Part shown: positions 42,595 through 51,269 of the stretch, one piece after another
Layout: each line of letters begins with the position of its first letter
Numbering within the stretch: the stretch's first letter is position 1
DNA from: Devosia sp.
GTDB taxonomy: Bacteria; Pseudomonadota; Alphaproteobacteria; Rhizobiales; Devosiaceae
Assembly (NCBI RefSeq): GCF_014860165.1
Contig: NZ_JACZKG010000050.1
Span: 1-51,269, forward strand
Reading direction: 5' to 3'
Length of the DNA stretch: 51,269 nt
Notes under the pieces: generated by a model
The model's input: only the letters and a program-made list of their open reading frames with translations
Databases searched by the model: none
Told to the model about the DNA's origin: nothing
Made by a program: the position numbers and the translations under genes

Positions 42595-42692
42595 CGGGCA
42601 TTTCCTAGAAAATAGCTAGCGATTTTGGGAATCAATCGCATAGCATGTTTCTAGCAACATCCGCCGTCTCGGGAAATCTCACGTTTATTAGC

Positions 42693-42712
42693 GTTGGTAT
42701 AGATGTTGGTAT
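42693..42712. promoter_or_regulatory. Integrase arm-type repeats, right end
   Basis: GTTGGTAT occurs at 42693-42700 and TGTTGGTAT at 42704-42712, 56 bases inside attR. They match the two copies between attL and the integrase start, as arm-type sites should. Confidence 0.5.
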
Positions 42713-42767
42713 CCAGCCGTATGCAAAACTGGGAGACGTGCACGTATGCTAGCCATACGCGCAGATA

Positions 42768-42790
42768 TTCGATTCCGGTCCCGGGCACCA
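42768..42790 (+). other. attR: 23-bp duplicate of the tRNA-Phe 3' end
   Basis: This is an exact copy of 18385-18407 (TTCGATTCCGG...GGGCACCA), without the rest of a tRNA. It marks the right end of the island. Confidence 0.92.
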
Positions 42791-43240
42791 TTTCTCTGTT
42801 CGCCAAACCCCGCGAATGAGTGAGAAAACTCCAGAAATCTGGTGAAAATCTGCAACGAATGACCGGGCGTGTCCGGCATGTTCGCCTGCAGCCAAGCCCT
42901 TTTGGGGTATAATTTGGGGTATACCTACAAGCTGCGGGCAATCGTCAGGGGAACGCTAGCAAGGAGCATTGCCTCTTGGGAAGCAGGCTGGCCAAAGTCC
43001 TGCGATTGCTGCGGGACCATTTCATTCAGTGGGGCACCAGAGCCGCCGGGTGGTCCGGTCCCCGCACCACAGTTCATTTCTGGTGGCGGCCGTCTGTTGC
43101 GGCGACCGCGCCGCGTTGTGCACCCCCGTGCTGGCAGTCATACCTAACGACATGCTGCGCCGATCCCTGCAAGGCGATCCATCTTTGGAACTGCAGTTTC
43201 ATTCTGCTGGGTTATTCTCCCCGACGGGTTCGAGGGCAGG
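42791..43240. other. Gene-free junction outside attR with TTTGGGGTAT repeats
   Basis: About 450 bases between attR and the diguanylate cyclase gene have no supportable ORF. TTTGGGGTAT occurs twice in tandem at about 42899-42920 (TTTTGGGGTATAATTTGGGGTATAC). Such paired repeats resemble integrase arm sites, so this may be the scar of an earlier element in the same tRNA. Confidence 0.5.
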
Positions 43241-45091
43241 ATGATGGACACCGACAGTGCTCTGCTGCTGCGGCTGCAGACTGAGATACTTGAGACGGTG
43301 GCCTGTGGCGAACCGCTGGTGGCCGTTGCCGATCTGCTGTGCCGTCGCGCCGAGGCCCTTGCACCCGGCGCGATCTGTTCCATCCTTACCGTCGACGCCG
43401 ACGGCCTCATGCATCCGCTGGCAGCGCCCAGTCTGCCACTGGCCTATTCCAGCGCTCTCGATGACCTTCCCTGCGGCCCGATGACTGGCTCCTGCGGCAC
43501 TGCCGCATTCCGCAAGGAAGCGGTAATCGTCACCGATATCGCCACCGATCCGCTATGGCATGACTATCGCGGCCTGGCCGAGCCCCTGGGCCTGCGCGCC
43601 TGCTGGTCCACGCCCATCTGCGATCGGGACGACCGGGTCGTGGGCACCTTTGCCTTCTATTATCGCACCAGCCGCGGGCCGGACGAGCTCGAGCGCAGTA
43701 TCGTCGAGACCTGCGTGCGCCTATGCGCCATCGCCATCGAGCACGAGCAGGTTCGGCAGCGCAATCATCGCCTGGCCTATTTCGACGCCCTGACCGGCCT
43801 GCCCAATCGCGGCCGGTTCAATGAAATGCTGACCCGCGCCATCGCCATGGACGAGCCGTTCGGCCTGCTGCTGGTTGACATTGATCACCTCAAGCTCGTC
43901 AACGACACCGTCGGGCACATCTTCGGCGACATGCTGATCCGCACCGTGGCCGAGCGTATCGCCGATTGCCACCCTTCGCTGACCGCATACCGGCTGGGTG
44001 GCGACGAATTTGCCGTGCTGGTCACCGATTGCGCCACCCATGATGCGCTCGAACAAGCCGCCAGCCGCATGCTGGCCGCCGTGCGTGGTCTCATTCAGGC
44101 GGGCGAGCAGACGATCGATCCCCACATCACCGTTGGCGGTGCACTGTTCGGGTCCGACGGTACCGATGGCGCTTCGCTCAGCCAGAACGCCGACTTCGCC
44201 CTCTATCACGCCAAGGATATCAGGCGCGGCGGCTATGTCCGGTTCGTGCCCGGCCTGCGCACCTCCATGCTGGAGCGCGCCAATATGGTTCGATCCGTCG
44301 ATCAGGCGCTGCGGGAAAAGCGCATGCTCGCGCATTACCAGCCGATCGTCAGGCTCGATACAGCCGAGGTGGTCGGTCTTGAAGCGCTGGCGCGCATGCG
44401 CATGCCCAACGGCCGCATCGCCTCAGCCGGGGAGTTTCACGCCGCGCTGGCCGATCCGCGCATTGCCTGGCAGTTGACCGGCCAGATGCTGACCCAGATT
44501 GCCGGTGACATCAGGCATTGGCTGGATCTGGGTATCGACTTCCAGCATGTCGGCATCAACGTCACGACCGGAGACTTCCAGCGCGGTGATCTCGAACATC
44601 GGATCGTTGACACTTTCGAGCGCGCCAGCGTGCCGCTCAAGCATGTCGTGCTCGAGGTCAACGAGTCCGTCTATATGGGCGGCAATGACCAGATGGTGCC
44701 CCGCGCCGTCAAGGCGCTGCGCGAGCGGGGCCTGCTGGTGGCGCTCGATGATTTCGGCACCGGCTTTGCCTCGCTCACCCACCTGCTGAGCTTTCCTGTC
44801 GATATCATCAAGATCGACCGCTCCTTCGTCTCCCGTCTCGGCACGGACGCGGCCTGCGACGTCGTCGTGGGCTCGATCATCGACATTGCCCGCAAGCTCG
44901 ATATGAGGCTGGTTGCCGAGGGCATTGAAACGCCCGAACAGGCCCGCATCCTGTCCGATCTCGGCTGCGCCATGGGGCAGGGCTATCTCTATGCCCGCCC
45001 ATCCTCGATGGAAGATGCCACACGCCTGCTCACCCTGTTTGCCGAGAAGCCAGGCGGTGCCCACGACGCCGAAAAGCGCCGCATCGCCTGA
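43241..45091 (+). CDS. GAF-GGDEF-EAL cyclic-di-GMP signalling protein
   Basis: A 616-residue cytoplasmic protein with an N-terminal GAF sensor (about 15-165), a GGDEF diguanylate cyclase (about 175-335) and an EAL phosphodiesterase (about 350-600). The GGDEF active site is intact (YRLGGDEFAVL). The EAL domain also keeps its key parts: HYQPIV, LEALAR, LEVNES, ALDDFGTGFASL, IKIDRSF, VAEGIET and GQGYLY. The protein may therefore both make and degrade c-di-GMP, switched by a ligand of the GAF domain. There is no membrane segment. It is monocistronic and the first gene beyond the island. Confidence 0.94.
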   Translation: MMDTDSALLLRLQTEILETVACGEPLVAVADLLCRRAEALAPGAICSILTVDADGLMHPLAAPSLPLAYSSALDDLPCGPMTGSCGTAAFRKEAVIVTDIATDPLWHDYRGLAEPLGLRACWSTPICDRDDRVVGTFAFYYRTSRGPDELERSIVETCVRLCAIAIEHEQVRQRNHRLAYFDALTGLPNRGRFNEMLTRAIAMDEPFGLLLVDIDHLKLVNDTVGHIFGDMLIRTVAERIADCHPSLTAYRLGGDEFAVLVTDCATHDALEQAASRMLAAVRGLIQAGEQTIDPHITVGGALFGSDGTDGASLSQNADFALYHAKDIRRGGYVRFVPGLRTSMLERANMVRSVDQALREKRMLAHYQPIVRLDTAEVVGLEALARMRMPNGRIASAGEFHAALADPRIAWQLTGQMLTQIAGDIRHWLDLGIDFQHVGINVTTGDFQRGDLEHRIVDTFERASVPLKHVVLEVNESVYMGGNDQMVPRAVKALRERGLLVALDDFGTGFASLTHLLSFPVDIIKIDRSFVSRLGTDAACDVVVGSIIDIARKLDMRLVAEGIETPEQARILSDLGCAMGQGYLYARPSSMEDATRLLTLFAEKPGGAHDAEKRRIA

Positions 45092-45251
45092 GTTGCAATC
45101 GCGCCGCCACTGGCGCAATCTGTCCCTGGCTATCCAGCTGGACCAAAGTCGCATGGCGCACGCGCCGCGCTGACAGGACGGTGACAGGGACGCGACCTAT
45201 TCTCCCTCGTCACGAACGCAACGACGTTCCGGATAATACATGGGAGGACTT

Positions 45252-46190
45252 ATGAACAAGCTGCTTTTGGCTGCGCTGGTATCCGGCGCAATGGCTGTTC
45301 CCGCTTTCGCCGCAGACTACACTATCATGGCCCCGGCATCGCCGGGTGGCGGCTGGGATCAGACCGCTCGCACCATGCAGGAGGCCATGCAGGCCGAGGG
45401 CATTTCGGGCAATGTACAGGTGACCAACGTTCCCGGCGCCGGTGGCACGATCGGCCTGGCTCAGTTCGTCAACCAGTATACCGGCAATCCCAACGCCCTG
45501 ATCGTGGGTGGCTATGTCATGGTTGGCGCCGTGCTGACCAATGCCTCCCCGGTATCGCTCGCCAACGTCACCCCGATTGCCCGACTGACCGGTGAATCCG
45601 ATGTGATCGTGGTGCCTGCCAATTCCGAATTGCAGTCGCTCGATGACCTGGTTGCCATGCTCAAGGCCGATCCCGGCTCGGTTTCCTGGGCCGGTGGCTC
45701 CGCTGGCGGCGTTGACCACATCGCAGCCGGGCTTATTGCCAAGGCAGTTGGTGTCGATCCCACTGCCGTCAACTACATCGCCTATTCAGGTGGTGGCGAG
45801 GCCCTTGCGGCCGTCCTCGGTGGTCAGGTGACGGTCGGTATTTCCGGTGCTGGCGAATTCGCTGCCCAGATTGAAGCTGGGGACCTGCGGGCGCTGGCGG
45901 TGACGGGCGATGAGCCCTTCAACGGCATCCCGACCCTGCAGGATGGTGGCGTCGATGTGGTGGTGCAGAACTGGCGCATGGTTGCCGCGGCTCCCGGCCT
46001 GACCGACGAGCAGAAGGCCGCCATCAATGCCGACATCGAAAAGCTGGTCGCATCGGCAACCTGGACCGAAGCCCTGGCCACCAAGGGTTGGGTTAATACC
46101 TACCTGGCTGGCGACGCCTTTGATGCCCAGCTGACCAAGGACATTGCGGCCACCGAGGCCATCCTGAAAGACATCGGCCTGGTGCAATGA
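45252..46190 (+). CDS. tctC: Tripartite tricarboxylate transporter binding protein
   Basis: A 312-residue periplasmic binding protein of the TctC/Bug family. The ATG at 45252 has GGGAGG upstream and gives a Sec signal peptide (MNKLLLAALVSGAMAVPAFA) cleaved before ADYT. Family features are PASPGGGWDQTARTMQEAM, VTNVPGAGGTIGLAQF and SAGGVDHIAAGLIA. It captures a carboxylate (citrate-like or other) for TctAB. It overlaps tctB by ATGA. Confidence 0.95.
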   Translation: MNKLLLAALVSGAMAVPAFAADYTIMAPASPGGGWDQTARTMQEAMQAEGISGNVQVTNVPGAGGTIGLAQFVNQYTGNPNALIVGGYVMVGAVLTNASPVSLANVTPIARLTGESDVIVVPANSELQSLDDLVAMLKADPGSVSWAGGSAGGVDHIAAGLIAKAVGVDPTAVNYIAYSGGGEALAAVLGGQVTVGISGAGEFAAQIEAGDLRALAVTGDEPFNGIPTLQDGGVDVVVQNWRMVAAAPGLTDEQKAAINADIEKLVASATWTEALATKGWVNTYLAGDAFDAQLTKDIAATEAILKDIGLVQ

Positions 46191-46672
46191 GCATTGGCGA
46201 ACCCAAACTAGCGCGTCGCCCCGATGGGGCGGCGCTTTTCATTGCCGTGATTCTGGCGGTGATCGCCGGGATCATCATCTGGCAGATGAGCCTGATGCGG
46301 GTGCCGCCCGTCCAGCAGCGGGTCGGCCCGACGGTGTTTCCCTATGCCATCGCTGGCGCCCTGATCCTGCTGTCCATCGGTACCGCGGTGTCGGCATTGC
46401 GCGGCAGTTTCCCGGCTCGTGAAAAGGGCAGCATGGCCCCCATGGCATGGATCGTCGCCGGCCTCCTGGCGCAGATTCTGTTGCTCTCGACCGCTGGCTT
46501 TGCTGTGGCCACCGGGTTGTTGTTCGCCTTCACCGCCAAGGGATTTGGTCGCGGCCCGCTGTGGCAGACCATTCCCATCGGTATCGTCTTTGCCCTGATC
46601 GTCTGGTTCATCTTCGCGCGCGGCCTGCAACTGTCGCTGCCCGCCGGACCACTCGAACGCCTTCTGCCGTGA
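46187..46672 (+). CDS. tctB: Tripartite tricarboxylate transporter small subunit
   Basis: A 161-residue membrane protein with four predicted helices, the TctB family size. It has an N-terminal helix (AALFIAVILAVIAGIIIWQM) and RVGPTVFPYAIAGALILLS, the conserved FP-containing second helix. It forms the transporter with TctA, whose gene starts 15 bases downstream. Confidence 0.93.
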   Translation: MSIGEPKLARRPDGAALFIAVILAVIAGIIIWQMSLMRVPPVQQRVGPTVFPYAIAGALILLSIGTAVSALRGSFPAREKGSMAPMAWIVAGLLAQILLLSTAGFAVATGLLFAFTAKGFGRGPLWQTIPIGIVFALIVWFIFARGLQLSLPAGPLERLLP

Positions 46673-46687
46673 TCGGACCGCGCTGAA

Positions 46688-48235
46688 ATGGACACATTCG
46701 GCCTTCTCGGACAGGGACTGATCGCTGCAATGCAGTGGCAGAACCTCATCTATGCCTTCATTGGCGTGACCCTGGGCACGGCGGTCGGTGTATTGCCCGG
46801 CATCGGCCCGGCACTCACCGTTGCCTTGTTGCTGCCGGTCACCTACCGACTCGATCCGGCCGGATCGCTCATCATGTTTGCCGGCATTTACTATGGCGGC
46901 ATGTATGGCGGTTCCACCACCTCCATCCTGCTCAACACGCCGGGCGAAAGCGCCTCGATCGTCACGGCGCTCGAAGGCAACAAGATGGCCCGCAAGGGCA
47001 GGGGCGGTCCGGCTCTTGCCACCTCGGCCATCGGCTCGTTTGTCGCCGGACTCATCGCCACGCTGGGCCTGGCCTTCATCGCTCCCTTCGTTGTCAAGTT
47101 CGCGCTGATGTTCGGTCCCGCCGACTATTTCGCGCTGATGATCCTGGCTTTCATCACTGTTTCGGCCGCGTTCGGCGACTCCGCCCTGCGCGGGCTGACA
47201 GCCCTGTTCATTGGCCTGGGCTTGGGCGTGATCGGCATCGACCTGCAGACTGGGCAGGCGCGTCTCGCCTTCGGCATCCCCGACCTGCTGGACGGTATTG
47301 AAGTCACCACGCTTGCGGTGGCCATGTTCGCCATCGGCGAAACCCTGATGATCGCCAGCACCAGCGGCAGCATCAAGGACGAGGTCATCGCCGTCAAAGG
47401 CTCGATCTGGATGACCGCCGAGGATTGGAAGCGCTCCTGGGGTGCCTGGCTGCGTGGTACTGCCATCGGCTTTCCCATCGGCGCCATGCCGGCGGGCGGT
47501 GCCGAGATCGGCACCTTCTTCTCCTACGCCACCGAGAAGCAGCTCACCAAGCATCCCGAGGAGTTCGGCGAGGGCGCCATCGAAGGCGTGGCCGGGCCAG
47601 AGGCGGCCAACAATGCATCTGCCGCCGGAACGCTGGTGCCCCTGCTGACGCTGGGCCTGCCCACCACCGCGACTGCCGCCATTATGCTGGCGGGCTTCCA
47701 GCAATTCGGGCTGCAACCAGGCCCCCTGCTGTTCGCCAATAACGCCAGCCTTGTCTGGGCGCTGATCGCCAGCCTGCTGGTCGCCAATTTCATGCTGGTT
47801 GTGCTCAACCTGCCGCTGATCGGCCTATGGGTGCGCCTGCTGACCATTCCCAAGCCCTGGCTCTATGGCGGCATTCTGGTGTTCGCGACGCTCGGCACAC
47901 TGGGCGCCAATGGCGCCATGTCGGGGCATATCGGCCCGATCAGCTTCTCGTTCGAGCTGATGATGCTGCTGGCATTCGGCATACTGGGCTACCTGCTGCG
48001 CCGCTTCGGTTATCCCATAGCGCCAGTCGTTGTTGGCCTGATCCTGGGCCCGATGGCCGAGCAACAGCTACGCCGCGCGCTGGCCATCAGTCAGGGCGAC
48101 TTCACTGCCCTGTTCCACTCGCCTATCGCCATTGTTCTCTACATGCTGGCCACGGCCGCCATTCTGATCCCGCTCTACTTCCGCCTGCGCGGCAAGGGCG
48201 AGGTCTTTAGTCAGTTGGCGAGTGACGAGGACTGA
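46688..48235 (+). CDS. tctA: Tripartite tricarboxylate transporter large subunit
   Basis: A 515-residue membrane protein with about twelve helices. The family signature [20 protein letters not shown] lies near the N-terminus, with [20 protein letters not shown] and a second repeat-like [16 protein letters not shown]. It carries out ion-driven import of the carboxylate delivered by TctC. It is the last gene of the tctCBA operon and is followed by a terminator. Confidence 0.96.
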   Translation: MDTFGLLGQGLIAAMQWQNLIYAFIGVTLGTAVGVLPGIGPALTVALLLPVTYRLDPAGSLIMFAGIYYGGMYGGSTTSILLNTPGESASIVTALEGNKMARKGRGGPALATSAIGSFVAGLIATLGLAFIAPFVVKFALMFGPADYFALMILAFITVSAAFGDSALRGLTALFIGLGLGVIGIDLQTGQARLAFGIPDLLDGIEVTTLAVAMFAIGETLMIASTSGSIKDEVIAVKGSIWMTAEDWKRSWGAWLRGTAIGFPIGAMPAGGAEIGTFFSYATEKQLTKHPEEFGEGAIEGVAGPEAANNASAAGTLVPLLTLGLPTTATAAIMLAGFQQFGLQPGPLLFANNASLVWALIASLLVANFMLVVLNLPLIGLWVRLLTIPKPWLYGGILVFATLGTLGANGAMSGHIGPISFSFELMMLLAFGILGYLLRRFGYPIAPVVVGLILGPMAEQQLRRALAISQGDFTALFHSPIAIVLYMLATAAILIPLYFRLRGKGEVFSQLASDED

Positions 48236-48246
48236 TCGATAAAGCA

Positions 48247-48288
48247 AAAGCCCGGACGCCCCTATTCTGGGCATCCGGGCTTTCTTGC
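48247..48288 (+). terminator. Intrinsic terminator of the tctCBA operon
   Basis: AAAGCCCGGACGCCC pairs with GGGCATCCGGGCTTT (one mismatch) around a 7-base loop and is followed by CTT. It begins 12 bases after the tctA stop codon. Confidence 0.9.
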
Positions 48289-48344
48289 ATTCAATCGACC
48301 GCTCGGCGCGGCGCACAGCGAGGGAAGCGCGCGCCAGGGAGACT

Positions 48345-48515
48345 TTAGAGCTTGCCGATCGAACGGAAAGCGTCGACGTCGATACCCAGGGACTTGAGGT
48401 GCTTGGCCTTGGGCGCGCGCCCACCCTCGACCGCGTTCGAGACGGCAGCAGCGCTGCCGAACACTTCGACAAAGGTGCCAAGGGTCGCAAAGAACGACTT
48501 GCGGGTGGTGCTCAT
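48345..48515 (-). CDS. Small conserved hypothetical protein
   Basis: A 56-residue protein, MSTTRKSFFATLGTFVEVFG, ending GRAPKAKHLKSLGIDVDAFR. The ATG at 48515 with GGAGA upstream is clearly better than the longer frame starting at 48605. It is compact, basic and possibly amphipathic. I recall similar 55-60 residue proteins in other Hyphomicrobiales, without known function. Confidence 0.75.
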   Translation of the reverse strand: MSTTRKSFFATLGTFVEVFGSAAAVSNAVEGGRAPKAKHLKSLGIDVDAFRSIGKL

Positions 48516-48732
48516 AGCCAGTCTCCTCATCAGCCCCGACCGAATTGCCGGGCCGCTTTCATGACTAGACAAATGGGCGCATCCGACCTCTTTCGCTAGG
48601 CCCAAAAGGTCAACTCAGCCATGCACTCGGTGCAATCGTGTTCTTGTTGATCGCAAAAACACCCAGCATACGCCAAATTTTATAAGACCTTTGTCCTATC
48701 CATGCGTCGAGAGCATGGCTGGCAGGCCCAAA

Positions 48733-51207
48733 CTAGGGCTTGGGTGAAACGATCTCGCCCCAGCTGTCGAGGAACCGCTTCCGCCGCTGCTGGTCCAGCG
48801 ACACCAACAGCGCGGGCCCCAGCGGAATAGGCTGGATAACACCGCGGCCGCGCGCCGCGATGGCCTCGCCGGTCCATTCGCCGCTGCCACCCGGCACCAC
48901 CGAACCCAGCGCCGTCTGCTCGGCCGCTATGGCCTGTCCGGCCGGCGACAACGCAAAGTCCACGAAGGCCTTGCCCAGTTCGGGGTAGGGTGCATCCCGC
49001 GGGATCAGCATGGCCCGCGTCAGCACCAGCACATAATCATCAGGCACCACGATTTCGATATTGGCGCCATCGGCCTGGCGCGCAAAGGCATATGACCCCA
49101 GCACATTGTAGCCCAGCGCCAGCGACCCATCGGCCACGCCATTGAGAATGGCCGGGCTCGACCCGGAAAACACCGCCTCCACCCGTCCGAAGGCCGCGGC
49201 CAGCCGCCAGAAGTTGGATGAGATCACCTGGTCCTGCGAGGCCAGCAGATAGCCCACCCCCGACAGGGCGATGTCATAGGTCGCGATCGAGCCGCGGAAG
49301 CGTTCGGTCTGCGTTTCCAGCATTTCCGCCAGCCTCAGATGGGTGCGTGGCACCTCCTCCGCGCTGATGCGATTGGGATTATAGATGATGACGGCCGGCT
49401 CGAAGGTAAAGCCGAACACCTCATTGCGCCAATGCGCCCAGTCCGGCAGGTCGCCCAGAAAGGGGCTGTCATGGGCCATGGCATGGCCGTCATTGGCGAG
49501 CTTGATCTGGAGGTCCGACGCCGAGCTGACCAGCAGGTCGGGCTTGGGCAGCATGTTGCCGCTCAGATACCGCTCATAAAGCGGCACGGAGTCGGTTTCC
49601 TCATAAACCACCGTCACGTCCGGCCGCATTGCCTGGAAGCCGGCGATGAATTGCGCAAACAGCGGCGTGTCGGTCACCCCCACAATCGTCAGCACCACAT
49701 TGCTGCTACCATCAGGCGCCGGATAGCTGGTCGTGTCGGCCGCCGCTCCGCGGGGATCGAGCAGCAGCAGGCACAGCACCAGCGCCGACAGCGAGCCGAG
49801 CGCCCGCCGCAATTGCTCGGTCTTGGGGTTGCGCCCCACTGTGGGCAGCTCGATTTCCACCACCAGCCCCCCACCGGCCCGATCCTTGAGCCGCAACACC
49901 CCGCGATGGGCCTCCACCACGCGCTTGACGATCGACAGCCCCAGCCCCGAGCCCGCCGTCGCCCCGCTGGCCGTGCCGCGTTTGAACCGCTCCAGCACTG
50001 CGGGCTTTTCGTTGTCTGCAATGCCCGGTCCGTGGTCGCTCACGTCGAGTGTCATCACGCCATCGGCCACGCCGCCGCTGATCTCCACCGCTCCCGTCGA
50101 ATAGACCAGCGCATTGTCCACCACATTGCGCAGCATCTCGCGCAGGGCCACGCGGTCGCCGCGGATCTGCGCCCCCGCAGCCGCCTCCGACAAATCCACC
50201 ACCAGCCGTCCGGCCTGGTCGGGGTCCAGCCGCTGCCGCACCTCCTCCACCACCAGCCCGAACGCCGTGGTGTCGGTCTCCTGGTTCTCCAGCCGGTGCG
50301 AAATCGTCGCCTCCATCAGCAGTTGGCTGACCAGCTGGCTGGCCTGCACCGCACCCTGGTGGATGCGGCCCACCCGGGCGCGCAGGGCCGCCGGGTCCTG
50401 CTCGTCCATCGCCACCTCTGCCTGCGCCCGCAGCGACGCCAGCGGCGTCCGCACCTCGTGTGCGGCCTCGGCCACCAGCCCTGTCACCCGCTCCATGGCG
50501 CTGCCCAGCCGCGCCATGAAGGCGTTGAGGCCGGCCACCAGCTGGCTCACCTCGTCCGGCACCGGAACGTTGATGGGGCTGAGGTCATCTGGGGCCCGTC
50601 CGCGCAGTTCCTGTTCGAGCTGGTAGAGCGGCGCAAACATGCGGCCGATGCCGAACCACACCAGAGCTATGGCCAGCAGCGTCAGGGCGATCACCGGCAC
50701 GATGGCATTGGAGAGGATCTCCCCCGCCAGCGCCTCGCGCTCGCTCTGCGTTTCGGCGACATGGATGGTCACCCAGTCCGCCTCGCCCCCCGATGAGGTC
50801 AGCCGCCCCACGCTGGCCACCCGCACCAGGTCGCCCCGATAGATCATGTCCGCGAATACCGGCCCCGCCGATGTCATTTCGGGCAGCATGCCCGACAGGT
50901 CCTCATAGCCCGTCACGCCACCGCCATCAGGGCTTTCCACCGCATAGAACACGCGGTCCCGTCCCGAAAACATGCCAAACGAGGCAAAGGGCAGTTCGAC
51001 GATGACAGCATCGTCTTCCACCTGCACGGCCCCGGCAATGGTCAAGGCCGACGCCGCCAGCAATCGGTCAAATGCCCGGTCGGCGGCCCGCTCCGCATAG
51101 TCGCGGATGAAGATGATCAGCACCACCGCCGCCGCCAGCAACAGCGCCAGCGCCAGCGCCAGGATGCGCCGACGGATGGAGAAGGTTTTGTCGGTTTGCC
51201 CGGCCAC
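48733..51207 (-). CDS. Sensor histidine kinase fused to a periplasmic substrate-binding protein
   Basis: An 824-residue fusion. Residues 1-460 form a TctE/QseC-type histidine kinase: two transmembrane helices (about 15-34, 168-190) around a periplasmic sensor, a HAMP-like linker, the phosphorylated His250 (AHEVRTPL), N box NVVDNALVYS, and G boxes DHGPGI and GSGLGLSIVKRV. A third hydrophobic segment (about 472-484), ending like a signal peptide (DPRGAAAD), is followed by an iron/spermidine-type ABC binding-protein domain (about 500-824). The C-terminal domain should thus be periplasmic and could present ligand to the sensor domain. A GTG start is used. A response-regulator gene is expected just beyond the window. 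Proximity to tctCBA suggests control of that operon, as TctDE does elsewhere. Confidence 0.88.
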   Translation of the reverse strand: MAGQTDKTFSIRRRILALALALLLAAAVVLIIFIRDYAERAADRAFDRLLAASALTIAGAVQVEDDAVIVELPFASFGMFSGRDRVFYAVESPDGGGVTGYEDLSGMLPEMTSAGPVFADMIYRGDLVRVASVGRLTSSGGEADWVTIHVAETQSEREALAGEILSNAIVPVIALTLLAIALVWFGIGRMFAPLYQLEQELRGRAPDDLSPINVPVPDEVSQLVAGLNAFMARLGSAMERVTGLVAEAAHEVRTPLASLRAQAEVAMDEQDPAALRARVGRIHQGAVQASQLVSQLLMEATISHRLENQETDTTAFGLVVEEVRQRLDPDQAGRLVVDLSEAAAGAQIRGDRVALREMLRNVVDNALVYSTGAVEISGGVADGVMTLDVSDHGPGIADNEKPAVLERFKRGTASGATAGSGLGLSIVKRVVEAHRGVLRLKDRAGGGLVVEIELPTVGRNPKTEQLRRALGSLSALVLCLLLLDPRGAAADTTSYPAPDGSSNVVLTIVGVTDTPLFAQFIAGFQAMRPDVTVVYEETDSVPLYERYLSGNMLPKPDLLVSSASDLQIKLANDGHAMAHDSPFLGDLPDWAHWRNEVFGFTFEPAVIIYNPNRISAEEVPRTHLRLAEMLETQTERFRGSIATYDIALSGVGYLLASQDQVISSNFWRLAAAFGRVEAVFSGSSPAILNGVADGSLALGYNVLGSYAFARQADGANIEIVVPDDYVLVLTRAMLIPRDAPYPELGKAFVDFALSPAGQAIAAEQTALGSVVPGGSGEWTGEAIAARGRGVIQPIPLGPALLVSLDQQRRKRFLDSWGEIVSPKP

Positions 51208-51232
51208 TATCCCACCCCACCCACCGGGTCCA

Positions 51233-51253
51233 CCCTCCCCCCTGTGGGGAGGG
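51233..51253. repeat. CCTCCCC/GGGGAGG palindrome at the right edge
   Basis: CCCTCCCC and GGGGAGGG flank a short loop, another member of the dispersed palindrome family seen at 4342-4423 and in 13466-13619. It lies 25 bases upstream of the kinase start codon. Confidence 0.7.
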
Positions 51254-51269
51254 AAGCGAGATAGGACTT

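Larger units (their letters stand above)
18385..42790. mobile_element. Integrative and mobilisable genomic island in tRNA-Phe
   Basis: The element is bounded by 23-bp direct repeats, with the left copy inside an intact tRNA-Phe gene. The repeat-to-repeat period is 24,383 bp. It contains a tRNA-type tyrosine integrase next to attL, an AlpA-like HTH gene, a VirE-like replication protein, a mobC-relaxase operon and an orphan T4SS gene. The cargo looks like conflict genes and is visibly richer in A and T than the flanks, especially at 25.1-27.2 kb and 37.6-41.7 kb. With frameshifts in the integrase and VirE genes it may now be immobile unless those are sequence errors. Confidence 0.9.

Overview
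The window is bacterial chromosome from an alphaproteobacterium of the order Hyphomicrobiales, most likely a Devosia-like genus. This rests on the GC-rich flanks, on the conserved gene order DUF2948 - hisD - UPF0262 - phosphatase - infA - maf - yacG - tRNA-Phe, and on short palindromic repeats typical of the group. No species can be named from sequence alone.

Left flank (1-18331). Positions 3-7646 form a nitrogen-scavenging locus. A BMP-type ABC transporter (binding protein, two permeases, double ATPase) encloses a cysteine hydrolase whose active-site spacing matches biuret hydrolase, and a divergent gene encodes an AtzF-type allophanate hydrolase. The predicted route is uptake of biuret or a related ureide, then biuret to allophanate to ammonia and CO2. 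A sigma-54-like promoter precedes the binding-protein gene and GntR-like operators lie in the divergent spacer. Next come tRNA-Thr(GGT), a small conserved ORF, murA, a TetR-controlled ABC-2 exporter, and the hisD-infA-maf-yacG housekeeping cluster. In that cluster UPF0262 and a low-molecular-weight phosphatase domain are fused.

Genomic island (18385-42790). An integrative element sits in the 3' end of tRNA-Phe(GAA), bounded by a 23-bp direct repeat. It carries a P4-type integrase and a VirE-like replication gene, both frameshifted, an AlpA-like HTH gene, a large inverted repeat, a mobC-relaxase operon, an orphan DotA/TraY-type T4SS gene and several unknown proteins. Its cargo includes two candidate conflict or defence modules. 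Module A (23177-27909) is the most unusual part of the window. It has an exonuclease-DUF429-kinase fusion, an adenylosuccinate synthetase homologue with the PurZ-like Asp-to-Ser change, a membrane protein with a degenerate dCTP-deaminase/dUTPase-like domain, and a fourth conserved protein, all overlapping. Module B (28345-32370) has a small protein, a GHKL ATPase and a convergent DNA methyltransferase. The right end carries a 1260-residue membrane-anchored protein with a small partner.

Right flank (42791-51269). After a gene-free junction come a GAF-GGDEF-EAL protein, a tctCBA tripartite tricarboxylate transporter operon ending in a clear terminator, a 56-residue conserved protein, and a sensor histidine kinase fused to a periplasmic binding protein. 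The kinase may control the tct operon. I saw no rRNA genes, intact insertion sequences or CRISPR arrays.
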